This document shows, piece by piece, positions 35,730 through 44,151 of a DNA stretch of 64,000 nt. The DNA is from Tolumonas auensis DSM 9187 (GTDB taxonomy: Bacteria; Pseudomonadota; Gammaproteobacteria; Enterobacterales; Aeromonadaceae): the NCBI RefSeq assembly GCF_000023065.1, contig NC_012691.1, positions 1,284,501 through 1,348,500 on the forward strand, given 5' to 3'. Position 1 is the first letter of the stretch. Each line of letters opens with the position of its first letter. The notes below the pieces were generated by a model. It did no database searches, was not told the DNA's origin, and saw nothing but the letters and a program-made list of their open reading frames with translations. Position numbers and translations under genes: made by a program.

Positions 35730-36442
35730 AACCCTGCACCCTGTAACGCTTTATGGGCGGCATCAGAATTTAGATAGTTTTGAAACGCTTTTATCGCAGC
35801 GTTATTTTCATGGCCTTTTACCACGGCAGCAGCAATATAGATTGGCGAATAAGTTTGATGGTCGATTTCAATATAACCACCAATTTTATCCTGAATAGCC
35901 AATGCTTCTGTCATATTGATAAAGCCGGCATCGACTTCGCCACTGATCAGATAACTGGAAACCTGCGGAACCGAGCTGACTTCCATCAATTTATTTTTCA
36001 GCTTTTTATCCAATTCGCCGACAGATAAAAATTCATGAGCGGCTATACCATAAACCGCCTTTTTAGTATCTGGTAACGCAATCCGGGTAAATTTTTCACT
36101 TAGCAGTTGTTGAGGAGAATCCAACGATTTTCCCTTTGCATATGCCAGCACAAGTGTGCCATCACCCAGCGGAATGAAATGACTAAACGAGACTTTTTTT
36201 GCCTGCTTGAGAAATGACAAATCACCAATAACCAGTGATACATCGTCAGATTGACTGGTTTGCGCCAGTACCTGAGCCATGTTGCCATAGAACAAGTCGA
36301 CTTTATTGTTAGTCACCTTTTCGAATTGCTGACTGAGTTCACTGACCGGGCGTTTATAGCCGGCAAAACCAGCGACCAGCAGTGTTTCTGCATGTAAAAA
36401 AGGAGATACACAAAACAGGATGAACAGAGCATATTTTTTCAT
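35726..36442 (-). CDS. ModA-like periplasmic binding protein (second copy)
   Basis: A signal peptide (MKKYALFILFCVSPFLHA) leads into a ~238-residue binding protein related to ModA (PVSELSQQFEKVTNNKVDLFYG, ALPDTKKAVYGIAAHEFL, VDAGFINMTEAL). It is distant from the modA at 27251: the usual SSGA motif is FYGN here, so the bound anion may differ. GAGG six bases before ATG 36442 supports the start. A near-consensus ModE box lies upstream, and the downstream permease and ATPase genes are collapsed into a fusion, so it has lost its transporter. Confidence 0.85.
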   Translation of the reverse strand: MKKYALFILFCVSPFLHAETLLVAGFAGYKRPVSELSQQFEKVTNNKVDLFYGNMAQVLAQTSQSDDVSLVIGDLSFLKQAKKVSFSHFIPLGDGTLVLAYAKGKSLDSPQQLLSEKFTRIALPDTKKAVYGIAAHEFLSVGELDKKLKNKLMEVSSVPQVSSYLISGEVDAGFINMTEALAIQDKIGGYIEIDHQTYSPIYIAAAVVKGHENNAAIKAFQNYLNSDAAHKALQGAGL

Positions 36443-36501
36443 AACCAACCTCAATATCAGATCAACAGATATGAGGGTTTATCAACATTCATGCCATTCA
36501 A

Positions 36502-36529
36502 AACGCCATATATTTATTTATATAGCGAT
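36502..36529. promoter_or_regulatory. ModE box upstream of the second modA
   Basis: Read on the minus strand, ATCGCTATATA-N6-TATATGGCG matches the ModE consensus at almost every defined position. It lies about 65 bases before the modA2 ATG. The gap between modA2 and modD (36443-36799) otherwise holds only this box and the one at 36680. Confidence 0.8.
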
Positions 36530-36679
36530 GGTTTCATTACAATCAAAATAATAAATGTCTTTTTTGTCAGGTTACAAACATGCAGCGTTGTGATCATTAC
36601 AGTCTTGTTTTTTAAGGTTAAGCCGGGCTGCCACATTATGTGCATGCAGACTGTCTTCATGAATCACTTCAATGCTAAA

Positions 36680-36703
36680 GGCTATATAGTGATTGGTATA
36701 GCG
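36680..36703. promoter_or_regulatory. Second ModE box, upstream of modD
   Basis: GGCTATATA-N6-GGTATAGCG differs from the consensus CGNTATATA-N6-TATATNNCG at about three positions. It is about 100 bases before modD, so both divergent transcripts appear to be under ModE control. Confidence 0.6.
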
Positions 36704-36799
36704 TAATGCACTATAGACGCATCGGGCTGCATCTGATGATGCTGGCACCTTTCTTGATATTACTTTCAGGGTGGTCTTCTTTATCAAAAGGATTTTGTG

Positions 36800-37633
36800 A
36801 TGCGCTGTGTGCTTACCGATGAGCAATTATTGAAGTTATTACACGACGATGTGCCATTTGGAGACTTGACTACCGAACTGCTGCTTACAGTAGATAAACC
36901 GGTTCAGATCACTTTTGCCGCGCGACAGGACATGACCGTCTGTTGTGTCGAAGAAGCGGCCCGGCTGTTTGAATTGTGTGGTGCAACGAGCGAACTGCTG
37001 GTTTCATCGGGTCATTCGGTAACGAAAGGTTCTGTGTTGCTGAAAGCGACAGGCCATACCGATGCGTTATTTGCAGTCTGGAAAGTGACACAGATACTGG
37101 TGGAATGGGCGAGTGGGGTTGCCAGTGCAACTCGTGCTCTGGTTGACGCCGCTGGTTCTGTTCCGGTTGCCTGTACCCGAAAACAGACTCCGGGTACGAA
37201 AGCGCTATCGGTCAAAGCGGTGAAAGCGGGTGGCGGTGTCATTCATCGGCTGGGCTTATCAGAAAGCATTTTGCTGTTTGCGGAGCACCGGCAATTTCTG
37301 ACAGAGACACCAGCCGCTATTTTGCAGCGATTGAAAATCCAGGCACCGGAACATCGTCGTGTTGTCGAAGTGCATGATCTGGACGATGCCAGACTGTGGG
37401 CCAACGCGGGTGCAGAAGTTTTGCAAATGGATAAATTCTCGTTGGAAGATGTGCGCGCCTGCGCTGCATTCTGCCGGGAAAATAATCTGCCAGTGATTCT
37501 TGCTGCTGCAGGGGGCGTTAATGCAAAAAATGCAGCGGACTATGTCGCCGCAGGTGCGGGCTTACTGGTGACATCCGCGCCGTATCATGCAGAACCGAAA
37601 GACGTGCAGGTCACCTTTATTTCCGGTGGTTAA
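36800..37633 (+). CDS. modD: ModD, quinolinate phosphoribosyltransferase-like molybdate protein
   Basis: The 277 residues match the ModD branch of nicotinate-nucleotide pyrophosphorylases: DDVPFGDLTTELL near residue 15, WASGVASATRALVDAA near 103, CTRKQTPGTKALSVKAVKAGG near 124 and ILAAAGGVNAKNAADYVAAGA near 231. ModD genes travel with molybdate-transport genes in several proteobacteria, but their reaction is uncertain. AAAGGA precedes ATG 36800 at a good distance. It is divergent from modA2 and has its own ModE box. Confidence 0.9.
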   Translation: MRCVLTDEQLLKLLHDDVPFGDLTTELLLTVDKPVQITFAARQDMTVCCVEEAARLFELCGATSELLVSSGHSVTKGSVLLKATGHTDALFAVWKVTQILVEWASGVASATRALVDAAGSVPVACTRKQTPGTKALSVKAVKAGGGVIHRLGLSESILLFAEHRQFLTETPAAILQRLKIQAPEHRRVVEVHDLDDARLWANAGAEVLQMDKFSLEDVRACAAFCRENNLPVILAAAGGVNAKNAADYVAAGAGLLVTSAPYHAEPKDVQVTFISGG

Positions 37634-37790
37634 GAATCAGTAATCCGTATTTGACCGGTGGTGCGTTATATCACGATAATATAAAAACGCTCTCCCGGTG
37701 AGAGATCATGCAGAAGATGCCGGATGGGGATAGATGATCCATCGATTGTCTGTCATTCGTGATTATTCTCTTGGTTACATAGGAACAAGC

Positions 37791-38129
37791 ATGTTGCTCA
37801 GAACATTCTTACTGGTTACAGCATTAATCTTCAGCTTTACAGTCAAAGCGAAAGACTGGTTAATTGATGTCAGAACAGCAAATGAATACAGCATTGATCA
37901 TGCTGATGGTGCCGCCAACATCGAGTATCAACAAATAGTGCTTGGGGCGCAGCATCTGGGAATTCAGAAACAGGATACAGTCCGTTTGTATTGCAGGTCA
38001 GGTCGTCGGGCAGAGATTGCACGAGAGTCTTTGCTACATGCAGGCTATCAGAAAGTTGAAAACCTGGGGTCACTACAAGAAGCGGAAAGCTGGACTCAAA
38101 CATCGCGTATTGCTGCTGTTCAGCAATAA
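37791..38129 (+). CDS. Periplasmic rhodanese-domain protein
   Basis: A signal peptide (LLRTFLLVTALIFSFTVKA) is followed by one rhodanese domain of ~90 residues, PspE-like. The catalytic loop YCRSGRRAE has Cys68. DVRTANEYSIDHADGAANI is the other family signature. It should move sulfur between thiosulfate or a persulfide and a thiol acceptor in the periplasm. AGGAA lies before ATG 37791, so the longer frame from 37734 is not used. Confidence 0.87.
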   Translation: MLLRTFLLVTALIFSFTVKAKDWLIDVRTANEYSIDHADGAANIEYQQIVLGAQHLGIQKQDTVRLYCRSGRRAEIARESLLHAGYQKVENLGSLQEAESWTQTSRIAAVQQ

Positions 38130-38183
38130 TTGGAACGGTTACATTGCATAATCAAGAATTGACTATTAACATTAATTCAACAA

Positions 38184-38295
38184 GGGGAGTAACTTAATAC
38201 CGATGGGTCGTCATCACAGTGCATGCACTCGGCCGTTGGGCAGTTGTTGAAATAACTGTAAGTGAGACTTTGCCATTGCAGGCAAGGTCTGTTCT
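38184..38295 (+). promoter_or_regulatory. yybP-ykoY manganese riboswitch
   Basis: The leader of alx has the typical features: GGGGAGTAA, then CCGATGGGTCGTCATCAC, a variable stem, and the closing pair AGACTTTGCC...GGCAAGGTCT. It ends in a rho-independent terminator 55 bases before the ATG. The class senses Mn2+ (and pH in E. coli alx), so alx should be read through only under high Mn2+ or alkali. Confidence 0.85.
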
Positions 38296-38304
38296 CTAAC
38301 TAAG

Positions 38305-38337
38305 AAAGCCTGTGCCTGAATGACACAGGCTTTTTAT
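38305..38337 (+). terminator. Terminator of the alx riboswitch
   Basis: AAAGCCTGTG pairs with CACAGGCTTT around a nine-base loop and is followed by T residues. It can serve as the expression platform of the upstream riboswitch. Confidence 0.85.
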
Positions 38338-38350
38338 TTAGGGGTTCTGT

Positions 38351-39307
38351 ATGGAACGACTTGATGCCTGGTGGATGTGGAGTGGTTTCGCTGTACTGGT
38401 TATCCTCATCTTTTTGATCGATCTGTTTGTCGGTGGCGGCAAGCAGCACAGAGTTTCATTCAGAGAAGCGGCAATCTGGTCAGTGATCTGGGTTTGTGTG
38501 GCGTGTGTTTTTAATGGTGGGATCTGGTTATATCTCGATAACACGGTAAGCCGGGAACTGGCGAATGAAAAAGCACTGGAGTTTTTTACCGGCTATCTGA
38601 TTGAAAAAGCACTCGCAATTGATAATTTTTTCGTCTGGCTGATGTTGTTTAATTACTTTGCTATTCCGGCAGAACTGCAACGCCGGGTTTTGATATATGG
38701 CGTTCTGGGTGCCATTGTGATGCGGACCGGAATGATATTTGCCGGCGCCTGGCTGATATCGCATTTCCACTGGATCCTTTATGTTTTCGGCGGATTCCTG
38801 GTCATGACGGCCATCAAAATGATCTGGGCTGCCGATAAAGAGCCGGACTGGGCGAATAATCCATTGATATTATGGCTACACCATCATTTAAAAATAACCC
38901 ATAAATTACATGATGAAAAATTCATCGTAATTCAAAAAGGTGTGCGTTATGTAACCCCGTTGTTCCTGGTTCTGGTGCTGGTTGAAATCAGTGATCTTAT
39001 TTTTGCCGTTGATAGTATTCCGGCTATTTTTGCTATTACGACCGATCCATTTATTGTTCTTACATCGAATATATTTGCAATCATGGGGTTACGGGCAATG
39101 TATTTCCTGCTGGTTGGTTTTGCTGACCGGTTTGTATTTCTTAAATACGGTCTGGCTGCGATTCTGTTGTTTATTGGCAGTAAAATGTTGCTGATGAATA
39201 TAATTAAAATCCCGATCCTGTTATCACTGGGGGTGGTGGCTGTGATTCTGGCTATCAGCGTGATTGCCAGTCTTGTGCATAATCGCCGTCACAGGATCAC
39301 TAAATAA
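38351..39307 (+). CDS. alx: Alx/TerC-family membrane protein
   Basis: The 318-residue TerC-family protein has about nine membrane helices. Conserved acidic helices include FLIDLFVGG, ALAIDNFFVWLMLF, VLVEISDLIFAVDSIPAIFAI and LRAMYFLLVGF, which likely coordinate a divalent metal. It is thought to export Mn2+; the upstream riboswitch supports that role. Its stop overlaps the stop of the convergent GNAT remnant by eight bases. Confidence 0.93.
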   Translation: MERLDAWWMWSGFAVLVILIFLIDLFVGGGKQHRVSFREAAIWSVIWVCVACVFNGGIWLYLDNTVSRELANEKALEFFTGYLIEKALAIDNFFVWLMLFNYFAIPAELQRRVLIYGVLGAIVMRTGMIFAGAWLISHFHWILYVFGGFLVMTAIKMIWAADKEPDWANNPLILWLHHHLKITHKLHDEKFIVIQKGVRYVTPLFLVLVLVEISDLIFAVDSIPAIFAITTDPFIVLTSNIFAIMGLRAMYFLLVGFADRFVFLKYGLAAILLFIGSKMLLMNIIKIPILLSLGVVAVILAISVIASLVHNRRHRITK

Positions 39308-39653
39308 TGCTGATATCCCTTGTCATCAGTATCCATTCACCGCCATGCATGCAGCCCTCATATAAAATGACCGGCAATGCACTGACTTTGATAAAACCCA
39401 GTTGTTCATATAGTTTTACTGCGTTGATGTACCAGGTGCCGGCCACCCGGGCATTTTCAATGCAGACTTTCGCATTTTTATAGCTGAAATTGCCTTCATC
39501 CCGCATTGCTCTGTTCGCACCGACGGCCAGCGGCGATTCGCCTTCGGCTGCCATCGTTTTCCAGAAATATTCAGGTATGCCTTCCCCGGCTAGATTGATC
39601 AGATAGGCCAGTGCCTCGGCATCTTCTTTGGTTGCATTTCTGATGTTCATCAT
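39300..39653 (-). pseudogene. GNAT acetyltransferase with internal deletion
   Basis: The N-terminal ~70 residues (IRNATKEDAEALAYLINLAGEGIPEYFW and onward to ARVAGT) and the C-terminal ~45 (INAVKLYEQLGFIKV...) match a ~190-residue GNAT protein. The middle, with the acetyl-CoA-binding (R/Q)xxGxG(A/G) loop, is gone, giving a 117-codon open frame. The join is near 39440. Without the cofactor site the product is almost certainly inactive. Confidence 0.75.
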
Positions 39654-39935
39654 TCTTGTCCGGTTCGCTGATTTTAATGCCGCATATTGATATATCTATT
39701 ATATGTCTTATTGGGGGGTATTCAGGAAGTGTTCCCCAAAAATGTGTCTGGCGTAATGTCAATAGCTTCGAATGAGAGTGAATGTGAGACCTACCGCATT
39801 TTTATATATTTATTTGAAAACCATCTTCAGGCGTTCACCTGGCTGCTATCCTTATTAATAGTAGGGATATTGGATAGGCCGCTGTCAGCTTTCTTGTTGA
39901 TGGCCTTTCCGTTACTTCATCCAGGGGAGGATGAC

Positions 39936-40991
39936 ATGATGAACGATCGCAATAGATGGAAAAAGATCGTCATGCTTGCCGGTGCATTATTTACCGCACT
40001 GATGCTTGCTGTGACGGTGGTAGTCATTGACGGAGGCAGTGCCTCATTCAGTTTAATTCCGACCGCAGAAGCTGCCGGCCCTGGTGGTGGCGGAAATGGT
40101 GGAGGAGGAAACGGCGGAGGAGGAAGTGGTGGTGGCGGTGGTAGTGGTGGAAGCACGAAAGGGGATTTGTACGGTGATATGTATATTCTGCTCCGATACC
40201 CTAATGGTGAACCAATCATAATTGCAGGTAACGAACAAGTCGTCGCGTTTGTTTATGATGAAAATGCTGTGCTGGTACCGTTGCTGAATACAGACGGAGA
40301 CAGGGTTGCCATTCCGTATACTGTAGATGGTGATCTTGCCACCACGATGACTCTTGATTCCGTAGTTTATAATGTTTATCCGGGTGAAGTTGAGTTCGGA
40401 CGCCTTAGTGTCGCCCGTTCACCAACCAAGGTGCTGACACATGCTCTGGACGAAGCGCTGGCTAAACTAACTTCTGGCGGTATTGTTGCCGTAGATGCAA
40501 CCGGCAGGCTGACCGTGGACGGAGTGGCTATTGATTCACCGCTGGAAAATATCGCGCTGTATGACGCCTATATGAGCAACAATAACTCGATAGAAGGCGT
40601 AACTCTGCCTGCGGGCTTCGCTCCGGAAGCGTTACTTGCCGCAGCAGCAGATAAAACAGGTACCATCATAGTCGATACGGTTGTCTATATTAATTCCGTG
40701 CTGGGTATTAACACCGGTGAGAATTATTACGACTTTTCAGACTACGATTATGATCGTGCTACAACCTGGGGCAACGTGAAGGTTTGGGTTCTGGTTCAGA
40801 CCTCGGATACTACTTATGAGGCTCGGGAGGTTAATGTATTTGAAACTGTATTTGATTCTGAAAACTGGAACAATTCTACTGACCCTACCTTTGACAATGG
40901 TGTGGATGCAGGCGGTGCGGATGACTTCGCCCAGAAAAGCGATGACTTCCTGAAAGTAATTTCATTTGTTCACGACAATGCTGTGCGTTGA
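39936..40991 (+). CDS. Secreted protein with poly-glycine linker, unknown
   Basis: GGGGAGG five bases upstream fixes the start at ATG 39936. A long signal peptide ends at PTAEAA, and residues 48-72 form a Gly-rich linker (GGGGNGGGGNGGGGSGG). The remaining ~275 residues contain many acidic and aromatic residues, no Cys, and repeated short beta-type stretches (TVDGDLATTMTLDSVVYNVYPGEVEFG; SDYDYDRATTWGNVKVWVLVQ). I do not recognise a family. The frame open back to 39687 is not supported by a ribosome-binding site. A surface or extracellular structural protein is a guess. It stands alone between the GNAT remnant and tusE. Confidence 0.75.
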   Translation: MMNDRNRWKKIVMLAGALFTALMLAVTVVVIDGGSASFSLIPTAEAAGPGGGGNGGGGNGGGGSGGGGGSGGSTKGDLYGDMYILLRYPNGEPIIIAGNEQVVAFVYDENAVLVPLLNTDGDRVAIPYTVDGDLATTMTLDSVVYNVYPGEVEFGRLSVARSPTKVLTHALDEALAKLTSGGIVAVDATGRLTVDGVAIDSPLENIALYDAYMSNNNSIEGVTLPAGFAPEALLAAAADKTGTIIVDTVVYINSVLGINTGENYYDFSDYDYDRATTWGNVKVWVLVQTSDTTYEAREVNVFETVFDSENWNNSTDPTFDNGVDAGGADDFAQKSDDFLKVISFVHDNAVR

Positions 40992-41080
40992 TTTAGTCTT
41001 TGGCTGAGCTGCGATACCGCTCAGCCCTTTATATTCCGTCAGCACCACAAAATGAAGAGTGTGAGCTGACGGCCTACCGT

Positions 41081-41410
41081 TTAAATGCATTTTGCCGGTT
41101 TGGGCAGGCCGGCAATTTTGGTGGCCTGCTTGGCCGGACCGTCCGGGAACAGACGGTAGAGATAACGGCTGTTTCCCTTATCTTCCCCCAGTTTCAGCGC
41201 CATGGCTTTAACCAGTGCGCGAATAGCGGGGGAGGTTTTATATTCAGCATAGAAATCGCGGACAAAATGGATCACTTCCCAATGCGGTTCGCTCAGCGTG
41301 ATCTGCTCGCCGGCGGCAATCAGTTCTGCCAGTTCGGGTGTCCAGTCACTCATGTTTTTCAGATAACCATGAGCATCAGTCTCAATTTCTTTGTTGCCAA
41401 TAACCAGCAT
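41081..41410 (-). CDS. tusE: TusE, sulfur-relay protein (DsrC family)
   Basis: The 109-residue DsrC-type protein carries the conserved end GLPKPAKCI with the penultimate reactive Cys, and [14 protein letters not shown] near residue 19. TusE accepts persulfide sulfur from TusBCD and passes it on to MnmA for 2-thiouridine in tRNA. The second Cys of dissimilatory DsrC is lacking, which fits the TusE type. The start follows the yccS stop with no gap (TAG-ATG), so both are co-translated. Confidence 0.93.
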   Translation of the reverse strand: MLVIGNKEIETDAHGYLKNMSDWTPELAELIAAGEQITLSEPHWEVIHFVRDFYAEYKTSPAIRALVKAMALKLGEDKGNSRYLYRLFPDGPAKQATKIAGLPKPAKCI

Positions 41411-43585
41411 CTATTTACTCCGGAAAAATGATTTATCTGCGCTGTGACCTTGTATCAGCGGCTTTAACAATCGGGATAGTTTTAATATTTCAGTAGTCAT
41501 GATACCGATATGATTCATTTCCTGCCGAATCAATTCTGCTTTCTGATCGGTATCCTGAGCCGTATCTGAGTAGGGGCTGGCCGATAAGGATGCCAGTGCA
41601 ATCGGGGCATCGTTGTTGTTCCCTGATAAAGCAGTGACTGACTCATCCAATGCCGCAAACAGAGATTCAGCGTATTTGATCAGTTGTGGTTCAAACAGTG
41701 AACCGTGCAATTCCTGATGAATGCCAAGTGCAGAGACATAAGACAACAGACTGTGGTTGCGGTAAATCAGGGCCGCACACAAGCTGGTGTAACGCCGCTG
41801 TTGCTTGGGATCGGTCTGCATATTGATCCACGCCTGAGCCAGTGCACTATCTGCGTGGTGGGCCGCAATCCGCTTCTGGTTGAATTTTTCATCCCGGTCT
41901 GAAGTCTGTAACGCCGATATGATCGATTTCAGATATTCATAGTTGCAGCGGGTGGCATTAGTCAGTAATTCAGGAATCCGCTGATATTGCCATTCCGGCC
42001 ACAGCACCGTGACTGCACCGAAAGAGAGTATGCTGCCGAGCAGGGTATCGACAAAACGCGGCAGTATGATGCTTTTTTCTTCTATACCCAGCAGGCCGAA
42101 TGCGGTCATTGCGTACAGGGTAATAAAAATGACCGCAACGCTGTAATTGTTTCTCAACTGGGCAAAAAACAGCACTGCTGCAACGGCCATCAGAATAAGC
42201 TGAATACCCGGTTCCGGTGAAAACCAGAGTAGCGGCAGGCTCAGCATCAAACCACTGCAAGTGCCGGCAATACGCTGGAACAGACGTCGCCGGGTTGCCG
42301 TATAACTGGACTGGCAAACAAACAGACACGTCAGCAATACCCAGAAACCCTGTTTAATATTAAACAGTTGCAGCAAGCCATAAGCCGCAACCAGACACAG
42401 ACTCATGCGGCAGGCGTGACGGAACAGCGGCGATTTAAAACTGAAGTGAGACCTGATTTGTTGCAGCGCTGACATCGCGGATGCTGTTGTAGCCGCTTTT
42501 TTCTCCGTAGGTAATGAGTTTGCAGTGGTGAGCAATTTATCAACCGAATTCAGCAGCAGTACAATTTCGAGCAGGTTTTTTTGTAAAAACCGCAGAGCAT
42601 TGACGGTGTGAGCCGAAAACGGTGTTTTCTCATGGCTGAATTGCAGCTGATCACCCAGCGCCTGAATGCCCCAGAGTAATCCTGGTGAAACCTGAAAGGG
42701 ATTATTCATCAGAGTTGCATAGCCCAGTTGCTGCACAGTACTGCCGAGTTGCCGGAGCAGCTCACGGAATCCATCCAGCAGCAGATTACTGTGCACGTCT
42801 TCCTTCAGCCGGTTATAGAGATAGTGGCTGGACGTGATCCGTTCATGGATCTGTTCGGTAATGGCTTGCAGCGCTTTTAACTGTCGCAATTCCTGATCAA
42901 AGGGATCAGTCCGGCGTGCGATCATCTCCTGGCACAGATTAATGGATGCCATGCAATCCACATTCAGAATGGCCAATTTCTGATGAATGGTCGGCTGCTC
43001 ATCCGCATTACTTGGAAACAACCAGGCTTTCTGGGTGCAATACCGGGCCAGAGAAAAGCAGCTTTGCGCAAGCTGCTCCCGCAATGGTTTATTCGGGGTG
43101 ATCCATAACCAGCATAAAGAAATAAAGCCATACCACAATGCGCCGGTACATAACCAGACCGGCTGGAACCAGATCGTCGGCGCCTGAGCGGCACCCATCA
43201 TGGAATACACGGCAACCAGCAGACTGCCAAAGCTGATACTGCTGTAACGTTTGCCTAATCCGCCGAGCATAATAAAAGAGAAGGCGGAAACGAAAAGCCC
43301 TCCGGCGAACAGCCAGGGGTAGGGGTATAGCAGCTGCACTGACAGGGTGGCGATCCAGAAACACGCCAGTGTCAGCAGTAACGACTTGACCCGTCCGGCC
43401 GGAGAGTCGTCCGGTTCGGCAATGGCACCGGCCACAATACCCAGCGACATTGCTACCGTTTCATGAGTCATGTCCAGATATAGTCCGGGCAGAAGCACAC
43501 CGGCCAGAGCGCACGATACTTTTAAGGCGAAAAAGACATGCGTATCCGTAATAAACCGCTGCAAAAATCGGGTGAAAGCAAGCAT
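41411..43585 (-). CDS. yccS: YccS, FUSC-family inner-membrane protein
   Basis: The 724-residue protein has two blocks of hydrophobic helices (about residues 15-160 and 400-540) around a helical cytoplasmic region, typical of YccS/FUSC (fusaric-acid-resistance-like) proteins. RQPDDSPAGRVKSLLLTL-type and RRRLFQRIAGT segments are visible. It may export aromatic compounds, but no substrate is established. It is followed without a gap by tusE, an association known in other gammaproteobacteria. Confidence 0.9.
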   Translation of the reverse strand: MLAFTRFLQRFITDTHVFFALKVSCALAGVLLPGLYLDMTHETVAMSLGIVAGAIAEPDDSPAGRVKSLLLTLACFWIATLSVQLLYPYPWLFAGGLFVSAFSFIMLGGLGKRYSSISFGSLLVAVYSMMGAAQAPTIWFQPVWLCTGALWYGFISLCWLWITPNKPLREQLAQSCFSLARYCTQKAWLFPSNADEQPTIHQKLAILNVDCMASINLCQEMIARRTDPFDQELRQLKALQAITEQIHERITSSHYLYNRLKEDVHSNLLLDGFRELLRQLGSTVQQLGYATLMNNPFQVSPGLLWGIQALGDQLQFSHEKTPFSAHTVNALRFLQKNLLEIVLLLNSVDKLLTTANSLPTEKKAATTASAMSALQQIRSHFSFKSPLFRHACRMSLCLVAAYGLLQLFNIKQGFWVLLTCLFVCQSSYTATRRRLFQRIAGTCSGLMLSLPLLWFSPEPGIQLILMAVAAVLFFAQLRNNYSVAVIFITLYAMTAFGLLGIEEKSIILPRFVDTLLGSILSFGAVTVLWPEWQYQRIPELLTNATRCNYEYLKSIISALQTSDRDEKFNQKRIAAHHADSALAQAWINMQTDPKQQRRYTSLCAALIYRNHSLLSYVSALGIHQELHGSLFEPQLIKYAESLFAALDESVTALSGNNNDAPIALASLSASPYSDTAQDTDQKAELIRQEMNHIGIMTTEILKLSRLLKPLIQGHSADKSFFRSK

Positions 43586-43767
43586 GCAGGCTAAAGACCA
43601 TTAAACAAGTATGTTATTTATAGTAATGAAAACAGAACCGGCGGTAAAACAACAGTTTTAAATGAGAATCAGGGATGAATCAGCCTAATAACTGTTCAGT
43701 CAGTTAAAGCAACCTAGCTTTCATGTTTACAACTTTTCTCAGCTTTAGTACTATGCGCCGCAACCAC

Positions 43768-43858
43768 GGAGAGATGGCAGAGTGGTTAAATGCACCGGTC
43801 TTGAAAACCGGCAAGGGTTTGTAGCCCTTCTAGGGTTCGAATCCCTATCTCTCCGCCA
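43768..43858 (+). tRNA. tRNA-Ser (anticodon UGA)
   Basis: The acceptor arms GGAGAGA and TCTCTCC, a serine-type long variable arm (AAGGGTTTGTAGCCCTT), the anticodon loop CTTGAAA with anticodon TGA, GGTTCGAATCC in the T-arm and an encoded CCA are all present. The length of 91 bases fits a class II tRNA. An integrase remnant begins 88 bases downstream, so it probably served as an attachment site. Confidence 0.96.
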
Positions 43859-43875
43859 ATTTAAAATGAAACTAA

Positions 43876-43902
43876 GCCGTTGAATATCAACGGCTTTTTT
43901 CT
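43876..43902 (+). terminator. Terminator after tRNA-Ser
   Basis: AGCCGTTGA pairs with TCAACGGCT around a three-base loop and runs directly into a T6 tract. Confidence 0.85.
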
Positions 43903-43945
43903 TTTCTGGGGGTGCTAAGTCAAACCAAAAGGATTGACTGAGACA

Positions 43946-44050
43946 ATGTACCTTTTCAAAGCCCCCAACTACACCTACTACACCCGCATTTGTCTGCCCA
44001 AAAATCTTCGTGATCGTGGCTTTCCATATCAAGCTCTCGATAAGGATTAA
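43946..44050 (+). pseudogene. N-terminal remnant of a tyrosine integrase
   Basis: Thirty-four codons (MYLFKAPNYTYYTRICLPKN then LRDRGFPYQALDKD and a stop) match the N-terminus of island integrases that begin MYLFKAPNGxYYTRICLPK. The core-binding and catalytic domains are absent. Its place right after the tRNA-Ser gene is where such an integrase normally sits. It suggests that the following R-M operon arrived on an island whose integrase has since been deleted. Confidence 0.7.
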
Positions 44051-44151
44051 AGTCCACATATCGCATCATGAATTACTTCACACAATCCAATGAAAACAGG
44101 CTGATTTCAGAGTATTATTTTCTGACTCAATCGTGACAATAGCAGCCAGAA

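Noticed and set aside
36136-36143. Another GCATATGC, inside modA2
   Set aside because: It is single, lies inside coding sequence and lacks the paired arrangement, so chance is the better reading.
37662-37690. A possible ModE box upstream of the rhodanese gene (GCGTTATATC...ATATAAAAACG)
   Set aside because: The right half carries two extra bases and spacing does not fit the consensus.
41000-41431. A plus-strand 143-codon frame
   Set aside because: It is antisense to tusE, which has full family identity and a conserved C-terminal Cys motif.
43751-44059. A minus-strand 102-codon frame
   Set aside because: It overlaps the tRNA-Ser gene, the terminator and the integrase remnant; its sequence is the antisense of the tRNA.
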